This document shows, piece after piece, positions 6,489 through 14,464 of a stretch of DNA of 14,464 bases. Position 1 is the first letter of the stretch, and the number at the start of each line of letters is the position of its first letter. The stretch spans positions 1-14,464 of the forward strand of contig NZ_CAWUGZ010000058.1 of assembly GCF_963921845.1 (NCBI RefSeq), written 5' to 3'. This DNA is from Commensalibacter sp963921845. Lineage in GTDB: Bacteria > Pseudomonadota > Alphaproteobacteria > Acetobacterales > Acetobacteraceae. The translations under genes were made by a program, and so were the position numbers. Below the pieces are notes generated by a model. That model did no database searches. It saw only the letters and a program-made list of their open reading frames with translations, and was not told the DNA's origin.

Positions 6489-8603
6489 TTATCCAGAACG
6501 TAGCAATCGATTGGTTTTTTCTTTATCAAACAGAAGCAACAAACAGTGAGTAGCCTCCATTTGCTCAGGACAGGCTTCCTTTTCGTTATGTAATAGCGTT
6601 TCCGCATACTGATGCGCTCGGGTCAACCATTGTTCTATTCGAATTTCGTCGGCTAGTTTGTAATCGGGTAATCCGGATTGTCTTTTCCCCGTTGCTTCAC
6701 CACTTCCACGAAGTCGAAAATCCTCGTCAGCAATTTTAAAGCCATCTTCTGTCTCCCTAAGAAGGGATAATCTTCGTTTGGCGATATAGCTTAAAGGTTC
6801 ATCGTGAAGAAGCAGGCAATAGGATTGTTTGTTTCCTCTTCCAACTCTTCCTCTAAGTTGATGAAGTTGTGCCAATCCAAACCGTTCAGCATGTTCGATA
6901 ATCATAATGGAAGCATTGGGGATGTCCACGCCAACTTCAATAACGGTTGTGGCAACCAAAATGGACGTTTTTCTTTTTTGAAAATCTTCTAAGGCCTGCT
7001 GCCTAACGTGGCTTTCTTGTCTTCCGTGGGCTAATCCAACGGAAGAGGGTCCAAAATACGATTGCAATGCATGGAAACGGTCTTCAGCTGCTGCCAAATC
7101 AAGCACCTCACTTTCTTCGATGAGGGGACATACCCAAAAGATTTGGCTACCGTGTTCAAGTGCACGGCGTAAACCTTCCAATAATTTATCTAAACGATTT
7201 AAAGAATGTAAAGACGTTTGTACGGGTTTTCGTCCTATTGGTTTTTCTTCAATACGTGTCATTTGAAGTTCACCCCAACGGGTCAATAAAAGGGTCCTTG
7301 GAATGGGTGTAGCCGTCATGACCAATACGTCTGTGTGTTGACCTTTATCCCCTAAGCGAAGGCGCTGCTCTACACCAAAACGATGTTGTTCATCAATAAT
7401 AACCAAAGATAGATTTTTAAATGAGACGCTTTCTTGGAAGAGGGCATGTGTCCCTACAATAATGTTACTTTCTCCACTTTCTATTTGACTCAACACCTCT
7501 TTTCTTGATTTGCCTTTGATGCTGCTGCTGAGATAAGAGATTTTAACATCCGTTAACGACGCGAAGGTGGTATAGTGTTGAGTAGCTAGTATTTCGGTTG
7601 GGGCCATAATGGCGGCTTGATAGCCTGCCTCAACCGCTTGAAGGGCCGCCATAAGCGCGACAATGGTTTTTCCAGAACCAACGTCCCCTTGCAATAAACG
7701 CAGCATGCGATTGGGTCGTTCTAAATCGTGTTTAATTTCATTAAATGCTTTTATTTGTGATTGAGTAAGGGTAAATCCAAAACGCTGAAGCGTAGGGGTA
7801 ATTAAACGTTGGTTTCCTATGAGGGATCGTCCTGAGCTTGTTGCTGTGGATCGTCTTGCCCGTCCTAACGCCAGTTGATCCGCTAAAAGTTCATCAAAAG
7901 CTAAACGTGTACGAGCACGACTGGCGGCTGCGTCATAGTGTTGATGTTCAAACAAATGGGCAAAATCGCTGGGAAAATGCAAAAGGTGCAATGCTTCTTT
8001 AAAACTTGGCCATTGTTCGGTTTTTAAGAAAGAGGGAGTTATCCATTCGGGCAATTCTGTAAAATGGTTGAAGGCAGATTTAAGGGCTTTTTGCAAATTT
8101 TTAGAAAAAAGTCCTGCTGTTAAAGGCCAAACTGGTTCAATGAGAGGGATATTGTATTCTTTACTTGCATTTTCTACATAATGAGGATTGGTAAATTGTA
8201 TATGTTTGCCATTCCTCTCTGCGATGCCAGAAACAAAAATTGTTGACTGTGGGCTTATTTTTCTTGCTTGCCATTGAGAAAATAAGACAATATCTGCATT
8301 GCCTGTATTGTCTGTGGCGTAAATATGCCAAGGTTGTTTACTACGCTTAGGTTTTTCAATATGAATAACGTTTAGTTTTAAGGTCGCTATATTGCCAGCA
8401 ATTACATCTTTTAATAAAGGACGATAGCGCCTATCTATAATTCCAGTTGGAAGATGAAACAATAAATCAATAACGCGTTTCCCATTTACCGCACGATAAA
8501 GCAGTTCGCTGAGTTTGGGACCGATTCCTTCCAGGCTAGAAAACGGGGCAAGGAGAGGGGACAGAGCTAACCGTGCGTTTGAAGATAAAAACGAAGTGTT
8601 CAT
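6489..8603 (-). CDS. recG: ATP-dependent DNA helicase RecG
   Basis: RecG is a double-stranded DNA translocase that remodels stalled replication forks and Holliday junctions. The 704-residue protein has an N-terminal helix-hairpin-type segment (GIGPKLSELL, 26-35), an OB-fold 'wedge' domain at about 55-150 that grips branched DNA, and two helicase lobes. These carry GDVGSGKT (306-313, Walker A), DEQHR (404-408, Walker B), TATPIPRT (430-437) and QLRGRVGRG (582-590, motif VI). The TRG region is DFRLRGSGEATGKRQSG (628-644). Length and order match E. coli RecG. I prefer the ATG at 8603; a GTG at 8618 would add five residues. Neither start has a clear ribosome-binding site, so initiation may be weak. 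The gene is divergent from sdhE-mfd, with 45 bases between starts. Confidence 0.96.
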   Translation of the reverse strand: MNTSFLSSNARLALSPLLAPFSSLEGIGPKLSELLYRAVNGKRVIDLLFHLPTGIIDRRYRPLLKDVIAGNIATLKLNVIHIEKPKRSKQPWHIYATDNTGNADIVLFSQWQARKISPQSTIFVSGIAERNGKHIQFTNPHYVENASKEYNIPLIEPVWPLTAGLFSKNLQKALKSAFNHFTELPEWITPSFLKTEQWPSFKEALHLLHFPSDFAHLFEHQHYDAAASRARTRLAFDELLADQLALGRARRSTATSSGRSLIGNQRLITPTLQRFGFTLTQSQIKAFNEIKHDLERPNRMLRLLQGDVGSGKTIVALMAALQAVEAGYQAAIMAPTEILATQHYTTFASLTDVKISYLSSSIKGKSRKEVLSQIESGESNIIVGTHALFQESVSFKNLSLVIIDEQHRFGVEQRLRLGDKGQHTDVLVMTATPIPRTLLLTRWGELQMTRIEEKPIGRKPVQTSLHSLNRLDKLLEGLRRALEHGSQIFWVCPLIEESEVLDLAAAEDRFHALQSYFGPSSVGLAHGRQESHVRQQALEDFQKRKTSILVATTVIEVGVDIPNASIMIIEHAERFGLAQLHQLRGRVGRGNKQSYCLLLHDEPLSYIAKRRLSLLRETEDGFKIADEDFRLRGSGEATGKRQSGLPDYKLADEIRIEQWLTRAHQYAETLLHNEKEACPEQMEATHCLLLLFDKEKTNRLLRSG

Positions 8604-8611
8604 AGATAGGT

Positions 8612-8640
8612 TTGACACTGTTAAAAAAAATAATGATAAA
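8612..8640 (+). promoter_or_regulatory. Promoter for sdhE-mfd
   Basis: A perfect -35 hexamer TTGACA (8612-8617) is followed after 17 bases by GATAAA (8635-8640), a four-of-six match to the -10 consensus. Transcription would start at about 8647, only a couple of bases before the sdhE ATG at 8649. That would leave the AAAGG (8638-8642) ribosome-binding site outside the message. The -35 box falls just upstream of the divergent recG start, so polymerase here could interfere with recG expression. Confidence 0.45.
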
Positions 8641-8648
8641 GGTTAAAG

Positions 8649-8924
8649 ATGTACTCAGATCAAGATAAAGTAAACCTCGAGATTCGTAAACGTCGCTTAC
8701 TGTATCAAGCCAACCATCGTGGCACTTATGAAGCTGATCTTTTGGTAGGGCGTTATGTATCGTATTATCTTGAGTCCATGAACGCAGAGCAGCTTGATGA
8801 ATTGGAACGTATTCTTTTGCTTGATGATGTGGATTTGACATCATGGTTAACCGGAGCTAAGCCCATTCCGAAACATCTGGATACCATGGGGATGCTTTTA
8901 AGCATTAAGAAATTCGCTCAATAA
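8649..8924 (+). CDS. sdhE: FAD assembly factor SdhE (succinate dehydrogenase assembly factor 2 family)
   Basis: SdhE-family proteins promote covalent attachment of FAD to the flavoprotein subunit SdhA of succinate dehydrogenase, and of fumarate reductase where present. The 91-residue, all-helical protein has the defining RGxxE motif as RGTYE (24-28), preceded by the basic RKRRLLYQANH segment and followed by DLLVGRYVSYYLESM. The helical LDELERILLLDDVDLTSWLTG (50-70) is also typical of the family. The ATG at 8649 follows AAAGG at 8638-8642. The gene diverges from recG and is followed after 30 bases by mfd, so the two are probably cotranscribed. No sdh gene is in the window, which is usual because sdhE often lies away from sdhCDAB. 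Confidence 0.92.
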   Translation: MYSDQDKVNLEIRKRRLLYQANHRGTYEADLLVGRYVSYYLESMNAEQLDELERILLLDDVDLTSWLTGAKPIPKHLDTMGMLLSIKKFAQ

Positions 8925-8954
8925 TTAAAAAGAATTTAGTAGAGGAGAGTATGA

Positions 8955-11900
8955 ATGAGGGAAACCTCTTCAGAACCAATAAATCGTTTTTTGCCGTTAT
9001 GGGGCATTCCCGAAGGATACGATGCATTCGTGTTGAAACGTTATGCAAAAGAGTGTTTTGGCAAGAAAAAAACATTAGTTCATGTTGTTCAAAATGATAC
9101 GGATATTGTTCGAATTGCCGAAGTGCTTGATTATATCGGGGAACAGTTAGAAATTTTAAGTTTTCCAGCGTGGGACTGTTTGCCTTATGATCGTGTTTCT
9201 CCTAATAAAACGGTTGTGTCTGAGAGGGTGGCAACCTTAACGAGGCTGCTTGAACCTGCAACTATTCCTAGAATAGTTTTGACCACGGTTTCGTCGTTAT
9301 TGCAACGCGTTCCTCCCCGTTCGGTTTTTTCGGGTAAGGAATTGCTGTTGAAACAAGGGGAAACTCTTGATCAAGAATTTCTTGAAGAGCTATTAATTTC
9401 TCAAGGTTATCATCGTACCGATACAGTAATGGAAGCAGGGGAATTCGCAATCCGTGGCAATTTGGTGGATATTTTTATTGCCGGTGAAGAAAATCCTGTT
9501 CGTCTAGATTTATTTGGGGATGAAATTGAATCCATACGTTGCTTTGATCCAATCAATCAACGTTCGATTCAAGATGTACCATCGTTGACTTTAAGACCAA
9601 CCGCTGGATTTTCTTTAGACAAAGAAAGCATTGCCCTTTTCAGAACCAAGTGGCGTGATCATTTTGGTAATCACGCCACGATGGATCCCATTTATCAGGC
9701 GGTTTCCGATGGCCGACGTTATCAAGGCCTAGAACATTGGTCTGCTCTTTTTCATACCAAAATGGAAACTTTTTTTGAATATATTCATCAGGCAGAGCTT
9801 TCTTTTGCTTATCAGTCCGAAGAAGCCTTACAACCACGGTTAGAAATGATATCGGATCATTATGAAGCCCGTAAACTCCCTATAAAACCTACAGAGATTT
9901 CTTATCGACCTTTACCACCTTCGGTTAATTATTTAAACAAAGAAGAGTGGGGACATTACCTCTCTAAGTATAAAAAATATTCCTTTAAACCTTATGCTAA
10001 ACCAGAAGGAGCATTTGGTATTGATATCGGCGGAAGGCCTGGGGTGGTTTTCTTTAAGAGCCTATCGGTATCAGAACGTGAACATACGTTCAGTTATTTT
10101 AAGCAACGTGTTTCAGAGTGGAAATCCGCGGGGAGAAAGGTTTTTGTTACCGCGTGGAGTAAAGGATCAAGAGAACGCATTGCCACGTTATTGAGAGAAA
10201 ACAAAATTTTGTGTCATAATCTTGACACATGGCGAGAAGCTGAAACCCATAAAGTTGGTTCCGTAGGATTACTGAATTTAGGTTTGGAACGAGGGTTTGT
10301 TGCCGATGATTTTGTTTTAGTGTCCGAGCAAGATTTGCTTGGTGAGCGTGTTTTAAGACCGCATCGGCATAAGCGTAAGGCCGAACAATTTATCGCCGCC
10401 GCTTCGGAAATTGTTGAAGGGGATTTAGTTGTCCACCAAGAATACGGTATTGGTCGGTATTGCGGGTTAATTAATTTGGATATTGGCGGAGCCCCGCATG
10501 ACTGCTTGCAATTAATGTATTTTGGTGAGGAAAAGTTATTTTTACCCATTGAAAATATAGAGTTGCTTAGTCGTTTTGGCTCGGATCAAACAGGGGTAGC
10601 TTTAGATAAACTGGGTAGTCCTGCGTGGCAAAAACGTAAAGCCACCATGAAGTTACGTATTAAAGATATGGCGGATGCGTTGTTGCGGACGGCAGCCGCA
10701 AGGTTAATGCGTGAAGCCCCTGTTGAAACGCCGCCCGACGGTTTATGGGAAGAATTTTGTTCTCGTTTTCCTTTTATTGAAACAGAAGATCAATCCAGAG
10801 CCATTGGGGATATTTTACACGATTTATCGTCTGGTCGGCCAATGGATCGATTGATTTGTGGTGATGTGGGCTTTGGTAAGACAGAAGTGGCACTTAGAGC
10901 AGCATTTGTGTGCGCAATGGGTGGATTACAGGTTGCCGTAGTGGTTCCTACAACCCTATTGGCACGTCAGCATTACCTTATCTTCACAAAGCGCTTTGAA
11001 GGGTTTCCTATTAAGGTCTCGCAACTTTCTCGATTGGTTACAAGCAAGGCGGCCGCTTTAACTAAAAAAGAATTGAAAGAGGGAATTGTCAATATTGTTA
11101 TAGGTACGCATGCTTTATTGGCCAAAACGGTGCAATTTGCCAATTTGGGTTTGTTGATTATTGATGAGGAACAACATTTCGGTGTAGCGCATAAAGAAAA
11201 ATTAAAAACCCTACGAGAAGACATTCATGTATTAACCCTTTCGGCTACGCCCTTACCTCGAACGTTGCAATTGTCATTAACGGGAATGCGGGAAATAAGT
11301 TTAATTGCCACCCCTCCGATTGATCGGTTGGCAGTCAGAACGTTTATTATGCCTTTTGATCGCATTGTGTTACGCGAAGCGTTGCAACGAGAGCGCTTTA
11401 GAGGGGGGCAAGCCTTCTGTGTGGTTCCTCGTGTACAAGATCTGCAACCGTTGCAAGAACAACTTTTGGATATTATGCCAGATCTTAAATTAGTCCAAGC
11501 GCACGGTAGGCTTTCACCTTTGGAACTCGAACGTGTAATGACTGAGTTTAGCGATGGTAAATACGATGTGTTGTTATCGACCAATATTGTTGAGAGTGGA
11601 TTGGATATGCCTTCGGTTAACACGCTTATCATTCATAAAGCGGATCGTTTTGGATTGGGTCAACTTTATCAATTAAGAGGACGCGTGGGTAGAGGTAAGC
11701 AAAGGGGATACGCTTATTTAACCTGGCCACAAAATCATCTGTTAAGTAAAAATTCCGAGAAACGCCTCGAAATTATGCAATCGTTGGATAATCTTGGTGC
11801 AGGGTTTACGTTGGCTTCGCATGATTTGGATTTAAGGGGGGCTGGAAATCTTCTAGGGGAAGAGCAATCGGGTCACATTCGAGAGGTGGGTGTTGAACTT

Positions 11901-12425
11901 TACCAAAAAATGTTGGAGGAAACCGTTGCTCAGCTAAGGGCAGAACGAAATAATCAGCCTGTTTTGGATCAAGATTGGTCTCCTAATATTGTTCTAGGGT
12001 TACCCGTTTTAATTCCTGAAACTTATGTACTGGATTTGCCGGTACGATTGGGCCTCTATCGCCGAATTGGGAACCTTGTCTCCGAAGAGGATATTGAATC
12101 CATGCGTGCCGAACTTATTGATCGTTTTGGAAATTTACCCGATCAGGTTTCGAATTTGTTGGAAGTAGTGAAACTCAAGAAAATATGTAAGGAAATTGGT
12201 GTTCAAAGAGTAGAAGTAGGACCTAAAGGAGTGGTTATTCAGTTTTTAAATAATCAATTTAATAATCCAGCTGAACTTGTCCGATGGGTTTCAAGTTCAA
12301 AGGATAATCAAATCAAGTTTAAACCCGATGGAAAATTGGTCTATTTATGTGAAACGCCTTTTACGCAACGAATAGAACGAGCAACGTTTTTATTGAAAAA
12401 GCTTGCAAGTATCTTTGCTAAATAA
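8955..12425 (+). CDS. mfd: Transcription-repair coupling factor Mfd
   Basis: Mfd recognises RNA polymerase stalled at DNA damage, pushes it off and recruits UvrA to start nucleotide excision repair. The 1156-residue protein is close in length to E. coli Mfd. A UvrB-like N-terminal half comes first (for example FPAWDCLPYDRVSP near 70). The RNA polymerase-interacting domain starts at about 489 (GDLVVHQEYGIGRY). The translocase lobes carry GDVGFGKT (636-643), DEEQH (737-741), SATPLPRT (763-770) and QLRGRVGRG (906-914). DLDLRGAGNLLGEEQSG is the TRG region shared with RecG, and the autoinhibitory C-terminal domain follows. The ATG at 8955 is chosen for the strong AGAGGAGAG (8941-8949); an ATG at 8951 is out of frame. 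It lies 30 bases behind sdhE. The protein looks complete. Confidence 0.97.
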   Translation: MRETSSEPINRFLPLWGIPEGYDAFVLKRYAKECFGKKKTLVHVVQNDTDIVRIAEVLDYIGEQLEILSFPAWDCLPYDRVSPNKTVVSERVATLTRLLEPATIPRIVLTTVSSLLQRVPPRSVFSGKELLLKQGETLDQEFLEELLISQGYHRTDTVMEAGEFAIRGNLVDIFIAGEENPVRLDLFGDEIESIRCFDPINQRSIQDVPSLTLRPTAGFSLDKESIALFRTKWRDHFGNHATMDPIYQAVSDGRRYQGLEHWSALFHTKMETFFEYIHQAELSFAYQSEEALQPRLEMISDHYEARKLPIKPTEISYRPLPPSVNYLNKEEWGHYLSKYKKYSFKPYAKPEGAFGIDIGGRPGVVFFKSLSVSEREHTFSYFKQRVSEWKSAGRKVFVTAWSKGSRERIATLLRENKILCHNLDTWREAETHKVGSVGLLNLGLERGFVADDFVLVSEQDLLGERVLRPHRHKRKAEQFIAAASEIVEGDLVVHQEYGIGRYCGLINLDIGGAPHDCLQLMYFGEEKLFLPIENIELLSRFGSDQTGVALDKLGSPAWQKRKATMKLRIKDMADALLRTAAARLMREAPVETPPDGLWEEFCSRFPFIETEDQSRAIGDILHDLSSGRPMDRLICGDVGFGKTEVALRAAFVCAMGGLQVAVVVPTTLLARQHYLIFTKRFEGFPIKVSQLSRLVTSKAAALTKKELKEGIVNIVIGTHALLAKTVQFANLGLLIIDEEQHFGVAHKEKLKTLREDIHVLTLSATPLPRTLQLSLTGMREISLIATPPIDRLAVRTFIMPFDRIVLREALQRERFRGGQAFCVVPRVQDLQPLQEQLLDIMPDLKLVQAHGRLSPLELERVMTEFSDGKYDVLLSTNIVESGLDMPSVNTLIIHKADRFGLGQLYQLRGRVGRGKQRGYAYLTWPQNHLLSKNSEKRLEIMQSLDNLGAGFTLASHDLDLRGAGNLLGEEQSGHIREVGVELYQKMLEETVAQLRAERNNQPVLDQDWSPNIVLGLPVLIPETYVLDLPVRLGLYRRIGNLVSEEDIESMRAELIDRFGNLPDQVSNLLEVVKLKKICKEIGVQRVEVGPKGVVIQFLNNQFNNPAELVRWVSSSKDNQIKFKPDGKLVYLCETPFTQRIERATFLLKKLASIFAK

Positions 12426-13230
12426 GCGCATGATCTTTATTTTATAGTTAACGCATATCTATTTATTTTAGATGGTGTTGTATCTTTAAATTAGAACGAA
12501 ATAAAGTCTAATGAACGTTACGGATTGCAAATATAACCTTTTAGGTACTAAGCATCCTTAACGTTTCTGATATATTGCGACGTTGGCTTATAAAGTTTTT
12601 TGATTTAAGTTTAAGTCAGTTTTTGAAATCGTACGAGGGGCAAAAAAAACCAATATGCATATTTAGCGACTTTTTTGTATCTTTAACTTTCACTTCTATC
12701 ATTCTACTTAAAATTATATATTTGTATTTTTTGGTGTTCTTTATAAGTTTTTGATAGATTTAAAACAGTAATTTTAATCTTTCATGGGTGAATTGAGAGG
12801 AAGAAAATTTCATTTTGCTTAACCCAGTTATACTTAGGGATACCGCACAAATTTATAAGTTATTCATTGGGTCATCTACGATAACTATACTTACTAATAA
12901 AGTCCCACTTGTTTCAATTTCTGTTCATAAAGCATAGCTCGTATTAAGGGTATAAATTATTATAGAAATAGATAGAAAAATAACGTTGGTAAAAATAGCA
13001 TACAAACTTAATGGATTGCGTTAAGTTAACTCTGCAGAACTTTTGAAGCAAGTCCAGATTAGGTGCAAGAATTACTACACTATGTGCCCTGACGAAAACT
13101 TACTTTATATAATAAAAACTTCAATGGATTTATATTACCTATTCTATAATGTAAATTTAATGAATGGAAAAAATAAAAACCAAAGTGTTCTATTTATTTC
13201 ATTCAATTAGTACAGCCAAAAGGTTTTCTC
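12426..13230. other. 805-base AT-rich gap without a recognisable gene
   Basis: Both strands are broken by frequent stops and no reading frame of useful length has coding character. I found no tRNA-like T-loop, no GC-rich terminator directly after mfd, and no strong repeat. Two AT-rich segments (12584-12610 and 12741-12765) are loosely similar, both reading about TTATAA(A)GTTTTTTGAT. A perfect -10 hexamer TATAAT at 13145-13150, without a good -35, may serve the downstream gene and would give a leader of about 75 bases. The stretch is more AT-rich than the flanking genes and could be a decayed gene or contain an unrecognised RNA. Confidence 0.6.
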
Positions 13231-13689
13231 ATGTCTGATATTGCTTTTGCGCGTTCACTCCATGTTTTTGCTATTGTAGTGTGGATCGGTGGGGTCAGTA
13301 TGGTGACGACGATTTTACTTCCGGCATTTAAGCGACATTTTCCTGTCGATAAGCGATTAGATATGTTCCAGCAAATAGAATATCGCTTTGCTATGCAAGC
13401 ACGTTGGCTTGTATTTGTAGCCGGGTTGTCGGGATTTTATATGGTTTGGCGTTTAAAATTGTGGGACAGATTTGAGCAACTAAGTTTTTGGTGGATGCAT
13501 GCGATGGTTTTGGTGTGGGTATTGTTTGCATCAATGTTATTTGTTATAGAACCTTTTTTTATGGATAAAAAAAGAGCAGAAGATGCCAAACGTAACCCAG
13601 TACAAACCTATAAAAGGGTTCAACGTATGCACTGGATATTTCTATTATTGAGTATCGTTACACTATTGGGTGCGGTATGGGGAAACTAA
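13231..13689 (+). CDS. Small four-helix membrane protein, CopD-like
   Basis: This 152-residue protein is predicted to sit in the inner membrane with four helices at about 8-31, 57-76, 87-110 and 133-150, and no cleavable signal peptide. The opening LHVFAIVVWIGGVSM (10-24), with His11 at the helix start and a W-x-GG motif, is reminiscent of CopD-type and related heme- or copper-handling membrane families. His90 and His134 also lie near helix ends and could bind a metal or heme. This resemblance is general, so the function is unproven. The ATG at 13231 follows AAAAGG (13218-13223). Its stop at 13689 lies 43 bases before the preferred start of the DUF805 gene, so the two are probably cotranscribed. 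Confidence 0.75.
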   Translation: MSDIAFARSLHVFAIVVWIGGVSMVTTILLPAFKRHFPVDKRLDMFQQIEYRFAMQARWLVFVAGLSGFYMVWRLKLWDRFEQLSFWWMHAMVLVWVLFASMLFVIEPFFMDKKRAEDAKRNPVQTYKRVQRMHWIFLLLSIVTLLGAVWGN

Positions 13690-13732
13690 GTTAGTGAGGA
13701 AATCTTTGGTTTCTATGATCACGGAGAATAGA

Positions 13733-14188
13733 ATGGGTATTAATCTCGACCAGTGCATCTTTTTCATCAAACGTTTTTTCAAAGGATGGCTGGATTCTTA
13801 TATTCATTATTCGTATTACAAGGGACGAAGTAACCGTATTGCTTTTTGGTCATTTGCTATATTTAACGCAATATTATTAAGTATTTTTCATAGTATTGAT
13901 GAATATTTTTCTTTAGTTTATCGATTTTATATAAAACAATATTATATAGATTTTCACTTATTATTTTTTATTTATTTATTAATAAGTTTTTTTCCATCAA
14001 TTTGTTTGTGCATTAGGCGCTTGCACGATTTAAATTTGAGCGGTCGTTGGTTGTTTTTGGTTTTTATTCCTATGCCCTTTTTGTATTTAAGTTTCTTTTT
14101 TAGACTTATTTTTTTAATAGCTGCGAGCTATCCGAGTGATGAAACAAATCGTTTTGGACCCAAGCCTGTAGACTGTTTTACAACCTAA
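13733..14188 (+). CDS. DUF805 family membrane protein
   Basis: This 151-residue inner-membrane protein of unknown function carries the DUF805 hallmarks: YKGRSNRIAFW (29-39) before the first helix, CIRRLHDLNLSGRW (93-106) between helices, and a C-terminal NRFGPKP (139-145). Hydrophobic segments lie at about 38-54, 75-92 and 108-131. It has an unusually Phe/Tyr/Ile-rich composition, fitting the AT-rich sequence here. The ATG at 13733 has GGAG at 13723-13726. Longer in-frame starts at 13715 and 13670 exist, but the latter overlaps the upstream gene and neither is better supported. It follows the CopD-like gene and converges on the partial minus-strand gene at the right edge. Confidence 0.85.
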   Translation: MGINLDQCIFFIKRFFKGWLDSYIHYSYYKGRSNRIAFWSFAIFNAILLSIFHSIDEYFSLVYRFYIKQYYIDFHLLFFIYLLISFFPSICLCIRRLHDLNLSGRWLFLVFIPMPFLYLSFFFRLIFLIAASYPSDETNRFGPKPVDCFTT

Positions 14189-14249
14189 TGCTGGTCGTCG
14201 TTACATAGCGGTACACAGTTATAGTGAAGGGTTTAGTTTTGACCTTTGC

Positions 14250-14464
14250 CTACCAAATTGGGATAGGAACGTTGTTAACGTTAAAAATATTATTTTCGAA
14301 GTTAACGTGCCATTTTAATGTATCTGCTTCCTCTTTTTTTCCTGCAAATTTAGCAAGAATTAACCCCATTTTTAGTTTTGAAGGAAACGAATTTGTAAGG
14401 GATATAAGTTGATCTATATGGGTGAGCTTAATGGTGCCGTTTGCAGCGTTGATTTTAGAATAAT
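14250..14464 (-). CDS. C-terminal part of an unidentified protein (runs off the window)
   Basis: On the minus strand an open frame enters from the right edge and ends at a TAG at 14252-14250, giving 70 residues and no start. The text has the look of a real protein C-terminus: NGTIKLTHIDQLISLTN, then KMGLILAKFAGKKEEADTLK, then HVNFENNIFNVNNVPIPIW. It is an amphipathic helix followed by alternating strands, with a terminal Pro-Ile-Pro-Ile-Trp. The general pattern recalls C-terminal ends of periplasmic or outer-membrane-associated proteins such as DUF2125, but this is a weak impression and I do not claim a family. It converges with the DUF805 gene, 61 bases away, and no terminator is visible between them. 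A 62-codon + strand frame across the same bases is best read as a shadow. Confidence 0.6.
   Translation of the reverse strand, partial: YSKINAANGTIKLTHIDQLISLTNSFPSKLKMGLILAKFAGKKEEADTLKWHVNFENNIFNVNNVPIPIW

Noticed and set aside
12894..12956. Minus-strand fragment reading ...RAMLYEQKLKQVGLY-stop, resembling a protein C-terminus
   Set aside because: Only about 20 codons lie between stops and there is no supporting frame upstream, even allowing a nearby frame change. It could be a remnant of a dead gene, but chance is as good an explanation.
14224..14412. + strand open frame of 62 codons near the right end
   Set aside because: It has no ribosome-binding site and low-complexity Phe/Leu/Ser-rich content. 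It lies opposite a better open frame on the minus strand whose translation looks like a genuine protein C-terminus.

Overview
The window looks like chromosomal core genome from an AT-rich alphaproteobacterium. An AT-rich member of the Acetobacteraceae/Rhodospirillales is my best guess. The reasons are the class II (plant-type) DAHP synthase with an alphaproteobacterial-style sequence, the type of nicotinate phosphoribosyltransferase beside it, and the recG / sdhE-mfd arrangement, which I recall as common in Alphaproteobacteria. This placement comes from remembered sequence families, not from a search. I see no IS element, integrase, CRISPR array, tRNA or rRNA.

Region 1 (1-5938, + strand) is a run of five co-oriented genes: DAHP synthase (entry to the shikimate pathway), nicotinate phosphoribosyltransferase (NAD salvage), a small uncharacterised protein, glutamyl-tRNA synthetase, and a U32-family protein of the TrhP/YegQ type (prephenate-dependent tRNA U34 hydroxylation). 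The first four are separated by only 22-30 bases and are probably one transcript. The fifth lies 110 bases further on. An imperfect inverted repeat sits just upstream of the first gene.

Region 2 (about 5939-6488) begins with a very AT-rich 13-bp perfect inverted repeat between convergent genes. A small YjzC-like protein on the minus strand follows, with a good promoter and ribosome-binding site. Beyond it is a non-coding stretch with two small hairpins and a T-run on the + strand, possibly a small RNA, and a weak terminator for recG.

Region 3 (6489-12425) is a genome-maintenance block. recG (minus strand) diverges from sdhE-mfd (+ strand) across only 45 bp. RecG and Mfd are related DNA translocases. 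The flavinylation factor SdhE sits between them and shares mfd's transcript. The promoter visible for sdhE-mfd is so close to the sdhE start that the message may be almost leaderless.

Region 4 (12426-14464) opens with about 805 bases of very AT-rich DNA in which I find no convincing gene. Two small membrane-protein genes follow on the + strand: a CopD-like four-helix protein and a DUF805 protein. At the right edge is the C-terminal part of an unidentified minus-strand protein that runs out of the window.

Overall this is mostly ordinary housekeeping DNA. I did not find a clear new multi-gene system. The points most worth a second look are the leader inverted repeat, the prephenate link between the first and fifth genes, the possible small RNA, the near-leaderless sdhE start and the truncated gene at the right end.
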